NCBI RefSeq assembly: GCF_027943725.1 | Contig: NZ_AP025696.1 | Span: 310,001 to 374,000, forward strand | Direction: 5' to 3' | Length of the DNA stretch: 64,000 nt | Origin: Nitrosophilus kaiyonis | GTDB taxonomy: Bacteria; Campylobacterota; Campylobacteria; Campylobacterales; Nitratiruptoraceae | In this document: positions 16,764 to 25,721 of the stretch, in pieces | Numbering within the stretch: the stretch's first letter is position 1 | How the letters are laid out: each line of letters opens with the position of its first letter | The notes under the pieces: generated by a model | What the model was told of the DNA's origin: nothing | The model's input: the letters and a program-made list of their open reading frames with translations, nothing else | Database searches by the model: none | Translations under genes and position numbers: made by a program

Positions 16764-17537
16764 ATGATGGATTCAAAGATATTAACTTATCCAGATAGCA
16801 AGTTATTACGAATAAGTGGAGTTGTTAGAGAATTTGATGAAAATCTTTTTAAATTGTTAGATGAGATGAAAAAAATTAGCAAAGCTAACAATTTAAAAGG
16901 ATTGGCTGCTATTCAAATTGGCATACCACTCAAAGTTATAGTTTATAAAAAAGATAATGATTTTATAGAACTCATTAACCCTACTATCTTTTTTAATAAA
17001 GGTCTTGTAGATTCACAAGAAGAGGATGAATCTATCCCTGGACATAAATTTGATATAAAAAGATATAAAGAGATAAAAATATCTTATGTTGATAGATATA
17101 ATAAACAGCATTTTTTAACAGTAGATGGAGAGGATGCGATTTGGCTTCAAAGAAAGATAGATTTTACTTTTGGCGGACTCCCTATAAATAAACTTCCAAA
17201 AAAAGAGGCTAAAAAGTTTATAAAAGAGTATGGAAGTGGAGAGGCTTGTCCAACAACTTTTGTTAAAGATAAGATTTTATTAGCTGTTAAAATCTCTGTT
17301 ATTTTAGAATTTTTAACTTTTTTAGCAACTTTTTTCATAAAATCTATAAACTCATCAATAATAAGCTATTGGTCAATTTTAAATATTTTAGCTATTGTTT
17401 TTTATCTATATTATGCTAATTATGAAACAAAAAAGTACAAAAACTGCACCAGCTGCCAAGGTGCTAATGCAATTGGTAATGCTTTGATTTGGGGTAGTTT
17501 AACCATAGGAATATTTTTACTTAATTTTATTTTTTAG
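16764..17537 (+). CDS. Peptide deformylase-like protein with membrane domain, active site lost
   Basis: 257 residues. Residues 1-140 have the peptide deformylase fold pattern: ILTYPDSKLLR at the start, motif 1 as GLAAIQIG (46-53), motif 2 as EEDESIPG (86-93) where active enzymes have EGCLSxPG, and motif 3 as QRKIDF (129-134) where active enzymes have QHExDH. So the metal-binding Cys and both His and the catalytic Glu are all replaced, and the protein should not be a deformylase. Residues 170-257 add about three membrane segments and a CTSC pair (C228, C231). The ATG (first of two Met codons) follows GAAAGGAAATG. It lies 4 bp before the symporter gene, so the two are probably cotranscribed. 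Confidence 0.85.
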   Translation: MMDSKILTYPDSKLLRISGVVREFDENLFKLLDEMKKISKANNLKGLAAIQIGIPLKVIVYKKDNDFIELINPTIFFNKGLVDSQEEDESIPGHKFDIKRYKEIKISYVDRYNKQHFLTVDGEDAIWLQRKIDFTFGGLPINKLPKKEAKKFIKEYGSGEACPTTFVKDKILLAVKISVILEFLTFLATFFIKSINSSIISYWSILNILAIVFYLYYANYETKKYKNCTSCQGANAIGNALIWGSLTIGIFLLNFIF

Positions 17538-17540
17538 TAA

Positions 17541-18740
17541 ATGAAAAAAAAACTTTTAAAACTTGAAAATATAACTTTCATAGCAATTATATTAGGCTTA
17601 TTTTTTGGATATTTTTTTAAAGATTTAGCATTAAATCTTAAAGTAATAGGAGATATCTATATCTCTTTACTTAAAATGCTCATCATTCCTTTAGTTTTTG
17701 CCTCAATTTTTATAGCAATTGTTGGATTAAAAAACAAAAATGAATTAAAATCTATTGGAATAAAAGCTTTTTTATATTATATATCAACAACCGCACTAGC
17801 TGTTATTTTAGGGCTTTTAGTAGTTAATATAATAAATCCTGGCTCAAATTATGAGTTAACAAAAGATTTAACCCATACAATTACCCCAAAAGAGGTCTCA
17901 ATTAGTGATTTTTTACTCTCTTTTATTCCAACAAATATATTTAACTCTTTATCAAATGGAAAAATTTTACCAATAATCTTTTTTGCTATCATTTTTGCAA
18001 TAAGTGCAATGTTTATAGAAAAAAATAAAAAAGAGTTTTTATATAACTTCTTTGATTCAATAAATGACTCTTTTATGATTTTAGCAAAATGGATAATAAA
18101 CCTAACTCCAATTGGTGTATTTTTTCTTATTGCTTTTACTGTTGCTAAAAATGGAATTGAACCAATAATGGAACTTTATAGCTACTTTTTAACAGTTATT
18201 TTAGCCCTCTTTACACACGCTTTTTTTACACTGGGAATAATTTTATATTTTTTTGGAAAAATCAATCCATTTACATATTTTTCTCAAGTAAAAGAGGCTC
18301 TTATGGTTGCATTTTCTACTGCTTCAAGTTCTGCTACTCTTCCTGTCTCTATAGAGATAGCAGAGTTAAAAGCAAAAATTGATAAAAAAGTAGCTGGATT
18401 TGTTTTGCCTCTTGGAGCAACTATAAATATGGATGGAACAGCTCTTTATGAGTCAATTGCAGTTATGTTTATAGCAAATATTAGTGGGGTTGAACTTAGT
18501 TTAACTCAACAGATTACTATCTTTATAATGGCTACTTTTGCTTCAATTGGTGCTGCTGGAATTCCAGGTGCTGGACTTATTATGATGACGATGATACTTG
18601 ATAGTGTTGGTCTTTCAGCTGAATATATAGCATTAATAATAACAGTTGATAGATTTTTAGATATGTTTAGAACAAGTATTAATGTATGGGGCGATCTGAT
18701 TGGAGCAAAAATTATCAATCAATTGATAAATAAAACTTAA
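17541..18740 (+). CDS. Dicarboxylate/amino acid:cation symporter (DAACS family)
   Basis: 399 residues, about eight membrane helices and two re-entrant loops. The serine-rich loop TASSSATLPVS and the substrate/sodium motif NMDGTALYE are diagnostic for the GltP/GltS/DctA family. Substrate (glutamate, aspartate or C4-dicarboxylate) cannot be told from sequence here. The start is 3 bp after the stop of the deformylase-like membrane protein. Its end overlaps the end of the convergent exonuclease gene by 4 bp. Confidence 0.92.
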   Translation: MKKKLLKLENITFIAIILGLFFGYFFKDLALNLKVIGDIYISLLKMLIIPLVFASIFIAIVGLKNKNELKSIGIKAFLYYISTTALAVILGLLVVNIINPGSNYELTKDLTHTITPKEVSISDFLLSFIPTNIFNSLSNGKILPIIFFAIIFAISAMFIEKNKKEFLYNFFDSINDSFMILAKWIINLTPIGVFFLIAFTVAKNGIEPIMELYSYFLTVILALFTHAFFTLGIILYFFGKINPFTYFSQVKEALMVAFSTASSSATLPVSIEIAELKAKIDKKVAGFVLPLGATINMDGTALYESIAVMFIANISGVELSLTQQITIFIMATFASIGAAGIPGAGLIMMTMILDSVGLSAEYIALIITVDRFLDMFRTSINVWGDLIGAKIINQLINKT

Positions 18741-19528
18741 CTACTTTTTTCAGCTATATTTTTCTTTTCATTTGTAACTTTTTTGCCTCTTTTGCTAAAT
18801 TCAATTAAATCTTCTGTAGTTTTTACATATTTTGGAATATTTGAAAAAGAGATTTCTAAAACTCTTAAAGCTGTTAGAGCATCTGCATAAGCTCTATGAT
18901 GAATTAAACTATTTATTCCTAATGATTCATTTAAAAAACCAAGCCCATACTTTTCACTTACTATTGTTCTTCTTGCCAAATCAATAGTACAAAGCTTTCT
19001 ATTTGCAAGTTTTTCAAATCCAAGCTCATTTAATTTATCAGAAATAAAGTTATAATCAAATTTTACATTATGTGCTACAAATACACTATCACCTAAAAAC
19101 TCTTTAAATTTTGCTAAAACCTCTTTTTGTGTTGGTGCATAAATTAAATCCTCAACTGTTATACCAGTTAATTTTGTTATATATTCTGGAAGCTCCTTTG
19201 CATGCACAAAACTTTCAAATCTATCTAATATTTTCCCATTTTTATATTTTATGGCGCCTATTTCGATTATTTGTGAGTTATGAGGTTTACTTCCACTTGT
19301 TTCAATATCTACAATGACAAATTCTTGATTTTTATATAAAGTTTTTGCTGTTTTTAAAAAAACTTTGTTGTCTTCTTCTTCAATAGGAAAACCTCTTGCT
19401 TTTAATGTTTGATATAAAAGCTCTGAATCTCCAAACATTCCATAAATTGCAAGTAAAATATTTTTAAAATCATCTTTTTTTAAATTTTGTTTTTTTAATT
19501 TTTTAACAATCTTTTCCAAATTATTCAA
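18737..19528 (-). CDS. DnaQ-like 3'-5' exonuclease
   Basis: 263 residues with a DEDDh exonuclease domain like the epsilon subunit of DNA polymerase III: D74 and E76 (VDIETSG), then HNVKFDYNF with the second Asp, and HHRAYADA with the final His and Asp. An extra N-terminal region of about 65 residues is helical. It could be the proofreading subunit or a separate exonuclease; Campylobacterota often have this type in place of a classical dnaQ. Its ATG overlaps the end of trpF by 8 bp, so it is in the rpe-trpF operon. Confidence 0.88.
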   Translation of the reverse strand: MNNLEKIVKKLKKQNLKKDDFKNILLAIYGMFGDSELLYQTLKARGFPIEEEDNKVFLKTAKTLYKNQEFVIVDIETSGSKPHNSQIIEIGAIKYKNGKILDRFESFVHAKELPEYITKLTGITVEDLIYAPTQKEVLAKFKEFLGDSVFVAHNVKFDYNFISDKLNELGFEKLANRKLCTIDLARRTIVSEKYGLGFLNESLGINSLIHHRAYADALTALRVLEISFSNIPKYVKTTEDLIEFSKRGKKVTNEKKNIAEKSS

Positions 19529-20114
19529 TCGATTTTGCCTTTTTTATAAACTCTTTTACTTTATTTGGATCTTTTTTACCTTTGTAAGCTTCTACTCCAC
19601 TACTTACATCTACCCCATAAAACCCATATTTTTTTACCTCTTCTATATTTTTAGGGCTTAATCCACCAGCCAATATTACTTTAGAGCAATCAACATCTTT
19701 AAACCAATCAAGTGCTACTCTTTTTCCACTTCCTCCAAATTCTTCAACATATGCATCAACAAGTCTATAATAATTTTTAAATTTTAAAATATCCTCTTTT
19801 TTCTTAGCTCTTACTACAGGTAAAACTTTTATTTCAAAACTCTCTAAAAAATCTTTATCTATATCAAAATGTAGTTGTGCAAGTGAAATATTTGTATATT
19901 TATAAATATCCTCTATATTTTTTTTAGTTTCATTTACAAATAAACCTACTCTTTCTATAAATGGAGGTAGCTCTTTTATTATCTCTTTTGCTTTTTGAGG
20001 CGATATAAATCTTGGCGATTTTTCATAAAATACAAATCCTAAAGCATCTGCCCCAGCATCTATTGCAATTAGTGCATCTTCAAGATTGGTTATTCCACAA
20101 ATTTTTACTCTCAA
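19521..20114 (-). CDS. trpF: Phosphoribosylanthranilate isomerase
   Basis: Third step of tryptophan synthesis, the Amadori rearrangement of PRA to CdRP. 197 residues, a TIM barrel. Catalytic Cys in VKICGIT (C6 region) and the general acid Asp region in YVEEFGGSGKRVALDW are visible, and the phosphate-binding end has LAGGLSPKNI. It is one base away from rpe (stop-start spacing) and overlaps the following exonuclease gene. The other trp genes are not in this window. Confidence 0.95.
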   Translation of the reverse strand: MRVKICGITNLEDALIAIDAGADALGFVFYEKSPRFISPQKAKEIIKELPPFIERVGLFVNETKKNIEDIYKYTNISLAQLHFDIDKDFLESFEIKVLPVVRAKKKEDILKFKNYYRLVDAYVEEFGGSGKRVALDWFKDVDCSKVILAGGLSPKNIEEVKKYGFYGVDVSSGVEAYKGKKDPNKVKEFIKKAKSIE

Positions 20115-20115
20115 T

Positions 20116-20754
20116 CTATACCTTTAAACTATCTATAGATGCTTTTCTATCTTTTTGTTTAAAAATATAACTTCCTGCAACTGCAATATCAACTCCAGCA
20201 GTTTTTAAATCTCTTATATTTTTATCATTAACCCCACCATCGACCTCTATCAAGCAGTCAGGATTATATAAATTAACCATCTCTTTAACTTCAGCAATTT
20301 TTTCATAAATTGGAATAAATTTTTGACCTCCAAATCCGGGATTTACACTCATAAGCAAAATCATATCAACATATTCAATCAAATACTCTATCAATTTTGG
20401 TGTAGTTCCAGGATTTAAAACTATTGCTGGTTTAATCCCATAATCTCTTATTTTTTGAATTAATCTATGTGGATGATTTTCACTCTCTATATGAAAAGAT
20501 ATATATTCAGGATTAAATTTAGCAAAAAGATCAACAAAAAAGCTATTATTTTCTACCATTAAATGGATATCAAGAGGTTTTGTAGCAGCTTTTGCCACAG
20601 CCTCAACAACTACTGGTCCAATTGTCATATTTGGTACAAAATGGCCATCCATTACATCAACATGAACTAAATCAGCTCCATTTTCACAAATCTCTTTTAC
20701 TTCATCTGCTAATTTACCAAAATCGGCACTTAAAATACTAGGTGCTACAAGCAT
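20116..20754 (-). CDS. rpe: Ribulose-phosphate 3-epimerase
   Basis: Interconverts ribulose-5-P and xylulose-5-P in the pentose phosphate or Calvin pathways. 212 residues, normal. The N-terminus (APSILSADFGKLADEV), metal-binding HVDVMDG and DIHLMV, and phosphate-binding VNPGFGGQKF and DGGVN motifs are all present. Heads the rpe-trpF-exonuclease group and is divergent from rpmB, with about 130 bp between the starts. Confidence 0.97.
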   Translation of the reverse strand: MLVAPSILSADFGKLADEVKEICENGADLVHVDVMDGHFVPNMTIGPVVVEAVAKAATKPLDIHLMVENNSFFVDLFAKFNPEYISFHIESENHPHRLIQKIRDYGIKPAIVLNPGTTPKLIEYLIEYVDMILLMSVNPGFGGQKFIPIYEKIAEVKEMVNLYNPDCLIEVDGGVNDKNIRDLKTAGVDIAVAGSYIFKQKDRKASIDSLKV

Positions 20755-20887
20755 TTTCTTCCTTTTTAAGACAAATAGAGTATAATTATATCAAAAATAT
20801 TAAAACTGAAATAAAGTTTAAATTCATCTGTTTTTAAGTTTAAAATAGGTAAAATTCAAAGCTAAATTCCTATGAGAGGGTAAAAAA

Positions 20888-21082
20888 ATGTCTAGAAAAT
20901 GTTCAATTACTGGAAAAGGTCCTATGAGCGGACACAATGTAAGTCACGCTAACAATAAAACGAAAAGAAGATTTTTACCAAATCTAAGAACAGTAAGAAT
21001 AACTTTACCAGATGGTACTAGAAAAAAGATAAAAGTGGCAGCATCAACTCTTAGAACTATGAAGAAAAAATCGCTTATATAA
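20888..21082 (+). CDS. rpmB: 50S ribosomal protein L28
   Basis: 64-residue ribosomal protein: [20 protein letters not shown], then basic [10 protein letters not shown] and the C-terminal [15 protein letters not shown]. Only one Cys is kept, so no zinc knuckle. GAGAGGG precedes the ATG. A terminator hairpin overlaps the stop codon, so it is a single-gene transcript. Confidence 0.97.
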   Translation: MSRKCSITGKGPMSGHNVSHANNKTKRRFLPNLRTVRITLPDGTRKKIKVAASTLRTMKKKSLI

Positions 21083-21100
21083 AGCGGTTTTTCTTTTTTT
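21065..21100 (+). terminator. rpmB terminator
   Basis: AAAAA-U-CGCTT, loop, AAGCG-G-TTTTT followed by CTTTTTTT. The stop codon of rpmB is in the loop region. Good factor-independent terminator. Confidence 0.8.
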
Positions 21101-21134
21101 CCTCTTCTCCTCCTTAAATTAAATAAGGATATAA

Positions 21135-22319
21135 ATGTTTGAAATCTTTTCTATAAAAAATGGAATAACATCAGTAGATGGATTTTATGCCTCAGGTGTA
21201 AATGCAGGTTTAAAGAAGCAAGGTTTAGATGTTGGATTTATATATTCAGACAAATTATGTGATGTAGAGGCAATTTTTACAAAAAATAGATTTCAAGCAG
21301 CCCCAATAAAACATTTTAAAAAGCATAATATTCAAAAAACAAACTTCATTCTTGCAAATTCCAAAAATGCAAATGCAATGACTGGAAAAATGGGAATTGA
21401 AGATATAGAAGAGATTTTGGAATTTGCCAAGGAAAAATTTCCTCAAATAAAAAATCCTATAATGAGTTCAACTGGAGTAATAGGAGTTTTTATTCCAAAA
21501 GAAAAGATAAAAAATGCAATTGAAAATTTTGATCTATCAAAAAAAGAATCAAACAATTTTGCTAAATCTATAATGACTACTGATACTTATGAAAAAGAGA
21601 TCGCTTTTGAAGTTGTATTGAAAGAGAATAAAAGTTTTAAAATTGCAGGAGTTGCTAAAGGTGCAGGCATGATAAATCCTGCGATGGCAACTATGCTTTG
21701 TTTTATAGTAACAGATGCTGATATTCCAAAAGATGATATGAGAGAACTCCTACTGAAAAATGTTGATAAAACTTTTAATGCTATAAGTGTAGATGGAGAT
21801 AGATCAACTAATGATTCTGTGTTTTTATTATCAAATAAAAAAAGTAAAGTTTATAATAAAGAGGCTTTTGACTTTGCTTTAAATAAAATTATGCACCATT
21901 TAGCTCTTGAAATTGTAAAAGATGGAGAAGGCGCAAAAAAACTTGTAGGATTTGAAATAAGTGGTGCAAAAAATGATGATGAAGCAAAAATTGCAGCAAA
22001 AGCTTTATCTAACTCTTTACTTGTAAAAACAGCTATTTTTGGAGAAGATCCAAATTGGGGAAGAATAGCTTCAACTATAGGTGCAAGTGGAATTGAATGC
22101 AATGAAAATAGTTTAAAAATTAGTTTTGAAGATGTTTTGGTTTATAATAAAGGTGAAATACTATTTACTAAAGAGGTTGAAGAAAAAGCTCATAAAATTA
22201 TGAAAAAAGATGAGTTTACAATAAAGTGTGATTTAGGTATTGGCACTGGATATTTTAAAGCTTATGGCTGTGATTTAGGCTATGAATATGTTAAAATAAA
22301 TGCAGAATATAGAACATAA
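21135..22319 (+). CDS. argJ: Bifunctional ornithine acetyltransferase / N-acetylglutamate synthase
   Basis: ArgJ recycles the acetyl group in arginine synthesis. 394 residues. The self-cleavage site with the new nucleophile Thr (T186) is in NPAMATMLCF, preceded by AKGAGM. The C-terminal EDPNWGRI motif is also typical. AAATAAGGATATAA precedes the ATG. Neither Cys content nor length is unusual. It is followed by a short repeat-filled gap. Confidence 0.96.
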   Translation: MFEIFSIKNGITSVDGFYASGVNAGLKKQGLDVGFIYSDKLCDVEAIFTKNRFQAAPIKHFKKHNIQKTNFILANSKNANAMTGKMGIEDIEEILEFAKEKFPQIKNPIMSSTGVIGVFIPKEKIKNAIENFDLSKKESNNFAKSIMTTDTYEKEIAFEVVLKENKSFKIAGVAKGAGMINPAMATMLCFIVTDADIPKDDMRELLLKNVDKTFNAISVDGDRSTNDSVFLLSNKKSKVYNKEAFDFALNKIMHHLALEIVKDGEGAKKLVGFEISGAKNDDEAKIAAKALSNSLLVKTAIFGEDPNWGRIASTIGASGIECNENSLKISFEDVLVYNKGEILFTKEVEEKAHKIMKKDEFTIKCDLGIGTGYFKAYGCDLGYEYVKINAEYRT

Positions 22320-22320
22320 G

Positions 22321-22435
22321 TAATAATTAGTAAGCAGTGATGAGTGAAAATAATAAATAATTATATTTTAAATTATCACCTATCTCTGATTACTTATTAC
22401 CATTTACTGAGCACTCACAAACAAATTAAAGGAGA
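22321..22435. repeat. Degenerate intergenic repeat
   Basis: TAAGTAATAATTAGTAAGC and later TGATTACTTATTACC form imperfect inverted words; AT-rich centre. Looks like a decayed member of the word-repeat class. Confidence 0.45.
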
Positions 22436-22440
22436 AAAAA

Positions 22441-22674
22441 ATGTTAGAAGAGTTTCCAAAAGAGATTGTAGATGAACTTAGAAATAAAGACAACCATTTT
22501 GATGCAATCATAACAAAACATGATGAGCTTGATAAATTGGTTACTGAAGTTGAAGAGGGCCGTGAACATATGGATGATTTAGAATTGGAAAAAATAAAGC
22601 TTGAAAAATTAAAATTAAAAGATGAAGCATACTATATTTTAAATAAATATATGAAAGAAAAAGGATTAAAATAA
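22441..22674 (+). CDS. DUF465 (YdcH-type) small protein
   Basis: 77 residues, all helical and highly charged. The pattern HFDAIITKHDELDKLVTEVE followed by LEKLKLKDEAYYIL is that of the DUF465/YdcH family, of unknown function. AAAGGAGAAAAA gives a strong binding site. Its TAA overlaps the ATG of the next gene by one base (TAATG), so the two proteins are coupled. Confidence 0.85.
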   Translation: MLEEFPKEIVDELRNKDNHFDAIITKHDELDKLVTEVEEGREHMDDLELEKIKLEKLKLKDEAYYILNKYMKEKGLK

Positions 22675-22943
22675 TGGGGGAGCATAAAATCAAAAAAACA
22701 TTAAAACAGATTTTTTCTCATCCTATTCCTACAAACATTGAATGGAAAAATATAGAAAATCTTTTAGAACATAAAGGATTTAAGATAGAAAATACTAAAA
22801 AAAATCATATGAAAATCAAATCGAATAGTGGGCAAGAACTTGTTTTAATAGTTCATGGTCATGAAATAAATAGCAAAGATGAAATTGTAAAACTAAAACA
22901 TTTTTTACAAGAAAACGGAATAAGCGAGGAGTCTATTCTTTAA
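22674..22943 (+). CDS. HicA-like (YcfA family) putative mRNA interferase
   Basis: 89 residues. The order [20 protein letters not shown], then [21 protein letters not shown] and [16 protein letters not shown] is that of a double-stranded-RNA-binding-like HicA-related fold, with His in KNHMKI in the place of the usual catalytic His. No HicB antitoxin follows; the gene before it is a DUF465 protein. The family is common as a solo protein in Proteobacteria, so toxin activity is uncertain. Its 3' end overlaps that of the convergent accA by 11 bp. Confidence 0.7.
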   Translation: MGEHKIKKTLKQIFSHPIPTNIEWKNIENLLEHKGFKIENTKKNHMKIKSNSGQELVLIVHGHEINSKDEIVKLKHFLQENGISEESIL

Positions 22944-23874
22944 AGGCTCCTTTGCTTATAAGTTTTTCATATCTCGCACTTATTCTTTCTTTTGAAGATA
23001 TTTTAGAAAGTTCTTCTATGGCATTTAGATAATACTCTTTTAAGGCTTTAGCAGCTCCCTCTTTATCTCTATGAGCTCCAATTAATGGCTCATCTACAAT
23101 ATCATCAATTAAATTTAAATCTTTTAAATCTTGTGAAGTTATTTTTAAAGCTTTTGTAGCTTGCTCAACTTTGCTTGGATCATTCCATAGAATTGCTGCA
23201 CATCCCTCAGGCGAAATTACACTAAAAACAGAATATCTCATCATAGCTAGTTTATCAGCCACACCTATAGCTAAAGCTCCACCACTTCCGCCTTCACCAA
23301 TCACAATAGATACTGTAATTGTATCAAGTCTGCTTAATTCTAAAAGATTTCTTGCAATTGCTTCGCTTTGTCCTCTCTCTTCTGCTCCAACTCCTGGATA
23401 AGCCCCCGGAGTATCAATAAGCATTAAAATAGGTATACCAAATTTTTCTGCAAGTTTTGCAACTCTTAAAGCTTTTCTATAACCTTCTGGATGAGGCATA
23501 CCAAAATTTCTTTTTATTTTATTTTTGGTTCCTCTACCCTTTTGCTCTCCTATGAGCATTGTTCTTTGTCCGTCAATATATCCAAGATAGCAAATTATTG
23601 CGGGGTCATCTCTATAACTTCTATCTCCATGTATCTCTATAGGATCTTCCATCAAAAGTCTGACATAATCAAGAGCATAAGGACGATCTGGATGTCTTGC
23701 AAGCTGAAGTTTTTGATAATCAGAAAGATTTTTATATGTTTTTGCAACCTCTTTTTCCAAATCTTTTTTCAATATCTCAACAGCAGCATCATCGCCCCGT
23801 GCTTTTGCAGAGTCAATTTGCTCTTCTATTTGTTTAATTTTTTGTTCAAAATCTAAATAGGTTGCCAAAATCAA
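22933..23874 (-). CDS. accA: Acetyl-CoA carboxylase carboxyltransferase subunit alpha
   Basis: First step of fatty acid synthesis: with AccD transfers carboxyl from biotin to acetyl-CoA. 313 residues. The crotonase-type core has [20 protein letters not shown] and [16 protein letters not shown], both diagnostic. It follows fabF by 3 bp and belongs to a fabG-acpP-fabF-accA group, an order usual in Campylobacterota. Confidence 0.97.
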   Translation of the reverse strand: MILATYLDFEQKIKQIEEQIDSAKARGDDAAVEILKKDLEKEVAKTYKNLSDYQKLQLARHPDRPYALDYVRLLMEDPIEIHGDRSYRDDPAIICYLGYIDGQRTMLIGEQKGRGTKNKIKRNFGMPHPEGYRKALRVAKLAEKFGIPILMLIDTPGAYPGVGAEERGQSEAIARNLLELSRLDTITVSIVIGEGGSGGALAIGVADKLAMMRYSVFSVISPEGCAAILWNDPSKVEQATKALKITSQDLKDLNLIDDIVDEPLIGAHRDKEGAAKALKEYYLNAIEELSKISSKERISARYEKLISKGAFKE

Positions 23875-23877
23875 TCC

Positions 23878-25101
23878 TTAAATTTTTTTAAAAATAACAA
23901 CCCCGTTAGTTCCACCAAACCCAAAAGAGTTACTCATAACAATATTTAAATCTGCTTCTCTTGCAACATTAGGAACATAATCAAGATCACAATCTGGATC
24001 AGGTGTTTCATAATTAATTGTTGGAGGAATAACTCCTTTTTCCATTGCCATTAAGCTTATTACTGCTTCTAATGCTCCTGCAGCTCCAAGACAGTGAGCA
24101 ATTTGACCTTTTGTTGAGCTAACTGGTGGACAAGCCTCTTTTGAGCCAAAAAGTCTTTTTATTGCCATGGTTTCATACATATCATTATATTTTGTACTTG
24201 TACCATGAGCATTTATATAATCAATTTTAGGACATCCAGCCATCTCAAAAGCTGCTTTCATTGCTCTATATGCACCTTCGCCCTCTGGTGCTGGTGTTGT
24301 GATATGACTTGCATCGCCACTCTCACCAAAACCTATAATTTCAGCATAAATTTTAGCTCCTCTTTTTTTAGCAGCTTCATACTCTTCTAATACAAGTGCA
24401 CCTGATCCCTCTCCCATCACAAATCCATTTCTATCAGCATCAAAAGGACGAGAGGCATGTTTTGGATCATCATTTCTTGTTGAAAGTGCTTTCATTGCTG
24501 CAAAGCCACCTATACCAATTGGACAAATCGCAGCTTCTGCCCCCACTACAAGCATTCTATCAGCACCGCCTAAAACAATTGTTTTAAATGCCTCAGTTAT
24601 TGCATGAGTTCCAGCTGCACAGGCAGTAACACTTGATAGATTTGGTCCTTTTAATTTATGTTCAATTGAGACAAAACCACCAAGCATATTTACTAATGCT
24701 GATGGAATAAAAAATGGGCTGATTCTTCTTGGGCCTCTAGTTTCACAGATAACTGAATTTTTTTCGATATTGATAAGTCCACCTATCCCAGAAGCTGAGC
24801 TTATTCCAAACTTTTCTCTTGGTATATTTTCATCAATACCAGAGTCTTCCATTGCTTCTTTTGCTGCTTTTATACCAAGATGGATAAATCTATCAGCTTT
24901 TTTTACATCTTTTGGATCCATAATAGTCTTTGGATCAAAATCTTTAATCTCAGCTGCAATTTTCACACTTTGATTTGAAGCATCAAATGATGTTATTGTA
25001 TCAATACCACATTCACCATTTACAATAGCTTCAAAAGAACTCTCTTTATCATGTCCTAAAGAGTTAATCATACCAATACCAGTTATTACAACTCTTCTCA
25101 C
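23878..25101 (-). CDS. fabF: Beta-ketoacyl-ACP synthase II
   Basis: Elongating condensing enzyme of fatty acid synthesis, 407 residues. Catalytic Cys in TACAAGTHAI, His in NAHGTSTKYND and His in GQIAHCLGAAGALE complete the triad; the C-terminal NSFGFGGTN is typical. AAAAGGAATAATAGTGAG precedes the start. It sits between acpP and accA. Confidence 0.97.
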   Translation of the reverse strand: MRRVVITGIGMINSLGHDKESSFEAIVNGECGIDTITSFDASNQSVKIAAEIKDFDPKTIMDPKDVKKADRFIHLGIKAAKEAMEDSGIDENIPREKFGISSASGIGGLINIEKNSVICETRGPRRISPFFIPSALVNMLGGFVSIEHKLKGPNLSSVTACAAGTHAITEAFKTIVLGGADRMLVVGAEAAICPIGIGGFAAMKALSTRNDDPKHASRPFDADRNGFVMGEGSGALVLEEYEAAKKRGAKIYAEIIGFGESGDASHITTPAPEGEGAYRAMKAAFEMAGCPKIDYINAHGTSTKYNDMYETMAIKRLFGSKEACPPVSSTKGQIAHCLGAAGALEAVISLMAMEKGVIPPTINYETPDPDCDLDYVPNVAREADLNIVMSNSFGFGGTNGVVIFKKI

Positions 25102-25111
25102 TATTATTCCT

Positions 25112-25215
25112 TTTAGTTAAATAGTTAAGTAGTTAAGTTGTTGAGTAGTTGAATTAATTTTACCTTTAAAGCAACAGCCATTTAACAAATTAACTACTTA
25201 ACCACTTAACTACTC
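25112..25215. repeat. Inverted repeat words between acpP and fabF
   Basis: AGTTAAGTAGTTAAGTTGTTGAGTAG words on one side and their complement (AACTACTTAACCACTTAACTAC) on the other, about 40 bp apart. The two halves can pair to form a long imperfect hairpin in the operon's mRNA. Confidence 0.6.
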
Positions 25216-25219
25216 ATCT

Positions 25220-25240
25220 AAGCAGGCAAAAAGCCTGCTT
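25220..25240 (-). terminator. Hairpin after acpP (attenuator or terminator)
   Basis: AAGCAGGC, five-base loop, GCCTGCTT. It lies four bases after the acpP stop. The U-run is in the loop or on the opposite side for this strand, so it may stabilise the acpP mRNA end or reduce read-through into fabF rather than fully stop it. Confidence 0.5.
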
Positions 25241-25243
25241 TTT

Positions 25244-25477
25244 TTAAGATTTATGTTCTTCTATATATTTAACTGCATCACCTACAGTTTGGATTTTTTC
25301 TGCATCTTCATCAGGAATTTCAATACCAAATTTCTCTTCAAGAGCCATAACAAGTTCAACTACATCAAGACTATCTGCACCTAAATCTTCTACAAATTTT
25401 GAATCCTCTTTAACTTCATCTGGATTAGCATTTAACTGCTCAACTACAACCTCTTTTACTTCATCAAAAAGTGCCAT
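25244..25477 (-). CDS. acpP: Acyl carrier protein
   Basis: 77 residues, acidic, four helices. The phosphopantetheine attachment Ser is S36 in [24 protein letters not shown] precedes the ATG. It carries growing acyl chains for FabG, FabF and FabI, all of which are in this window. Confidence 0.98.
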   Translation of the reverse strand: MALFDEVKEVVVEQLNANPDEVKEDSKFVEDLGADSLDVVELVMALEEKFGIEIPDEDAEKIQTVGDAVKYIEEHKS

Positions 25478-25527
25478 TTTAACTCCTTTGAAATTTTTAA
25501 ATCGACTAATTTTAACAAAAAATGGAT

Positions 25528-25720
25528 TAAGTGGACATTAGACATTGGACACTTTGTTTCGTAATCCGTAATTCGTGAATCGTAATCTGGATTTTGGAAT
25601 TAGAAATTTATTTATTACTTGAAACTTCAAACTTGAAGTTTTTGATATTAGCTACTTCACAGTTTCTCTGCTTCCCCGCTTATCTATTTAACACCTTACT
25701 TATCTAAATCTAACCAAAAA
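25528..25720. repeat. Heptamer-type intergenic repeat block
   Basis: GGACATTAGACATTGGACA, then CGTAATC/CGTAATT/CGTGAAT words, TTGGAATTAGAAATT, then ACTTGAAACTTCAAACTTGAAG and CTTCACAG/CTTCCCCGC words. A very similar series occurs in the opposite orientation at 28650-28790. Confidence 0.8.
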
Positions 25721-25721
25721 T

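Noticed and set aside
22674-22943. Calling the HicA-like gene part of a hicAB toxin-antitoxin system
   Set aside because: No hicB-like frame is present on either side, and solo relatives are common.
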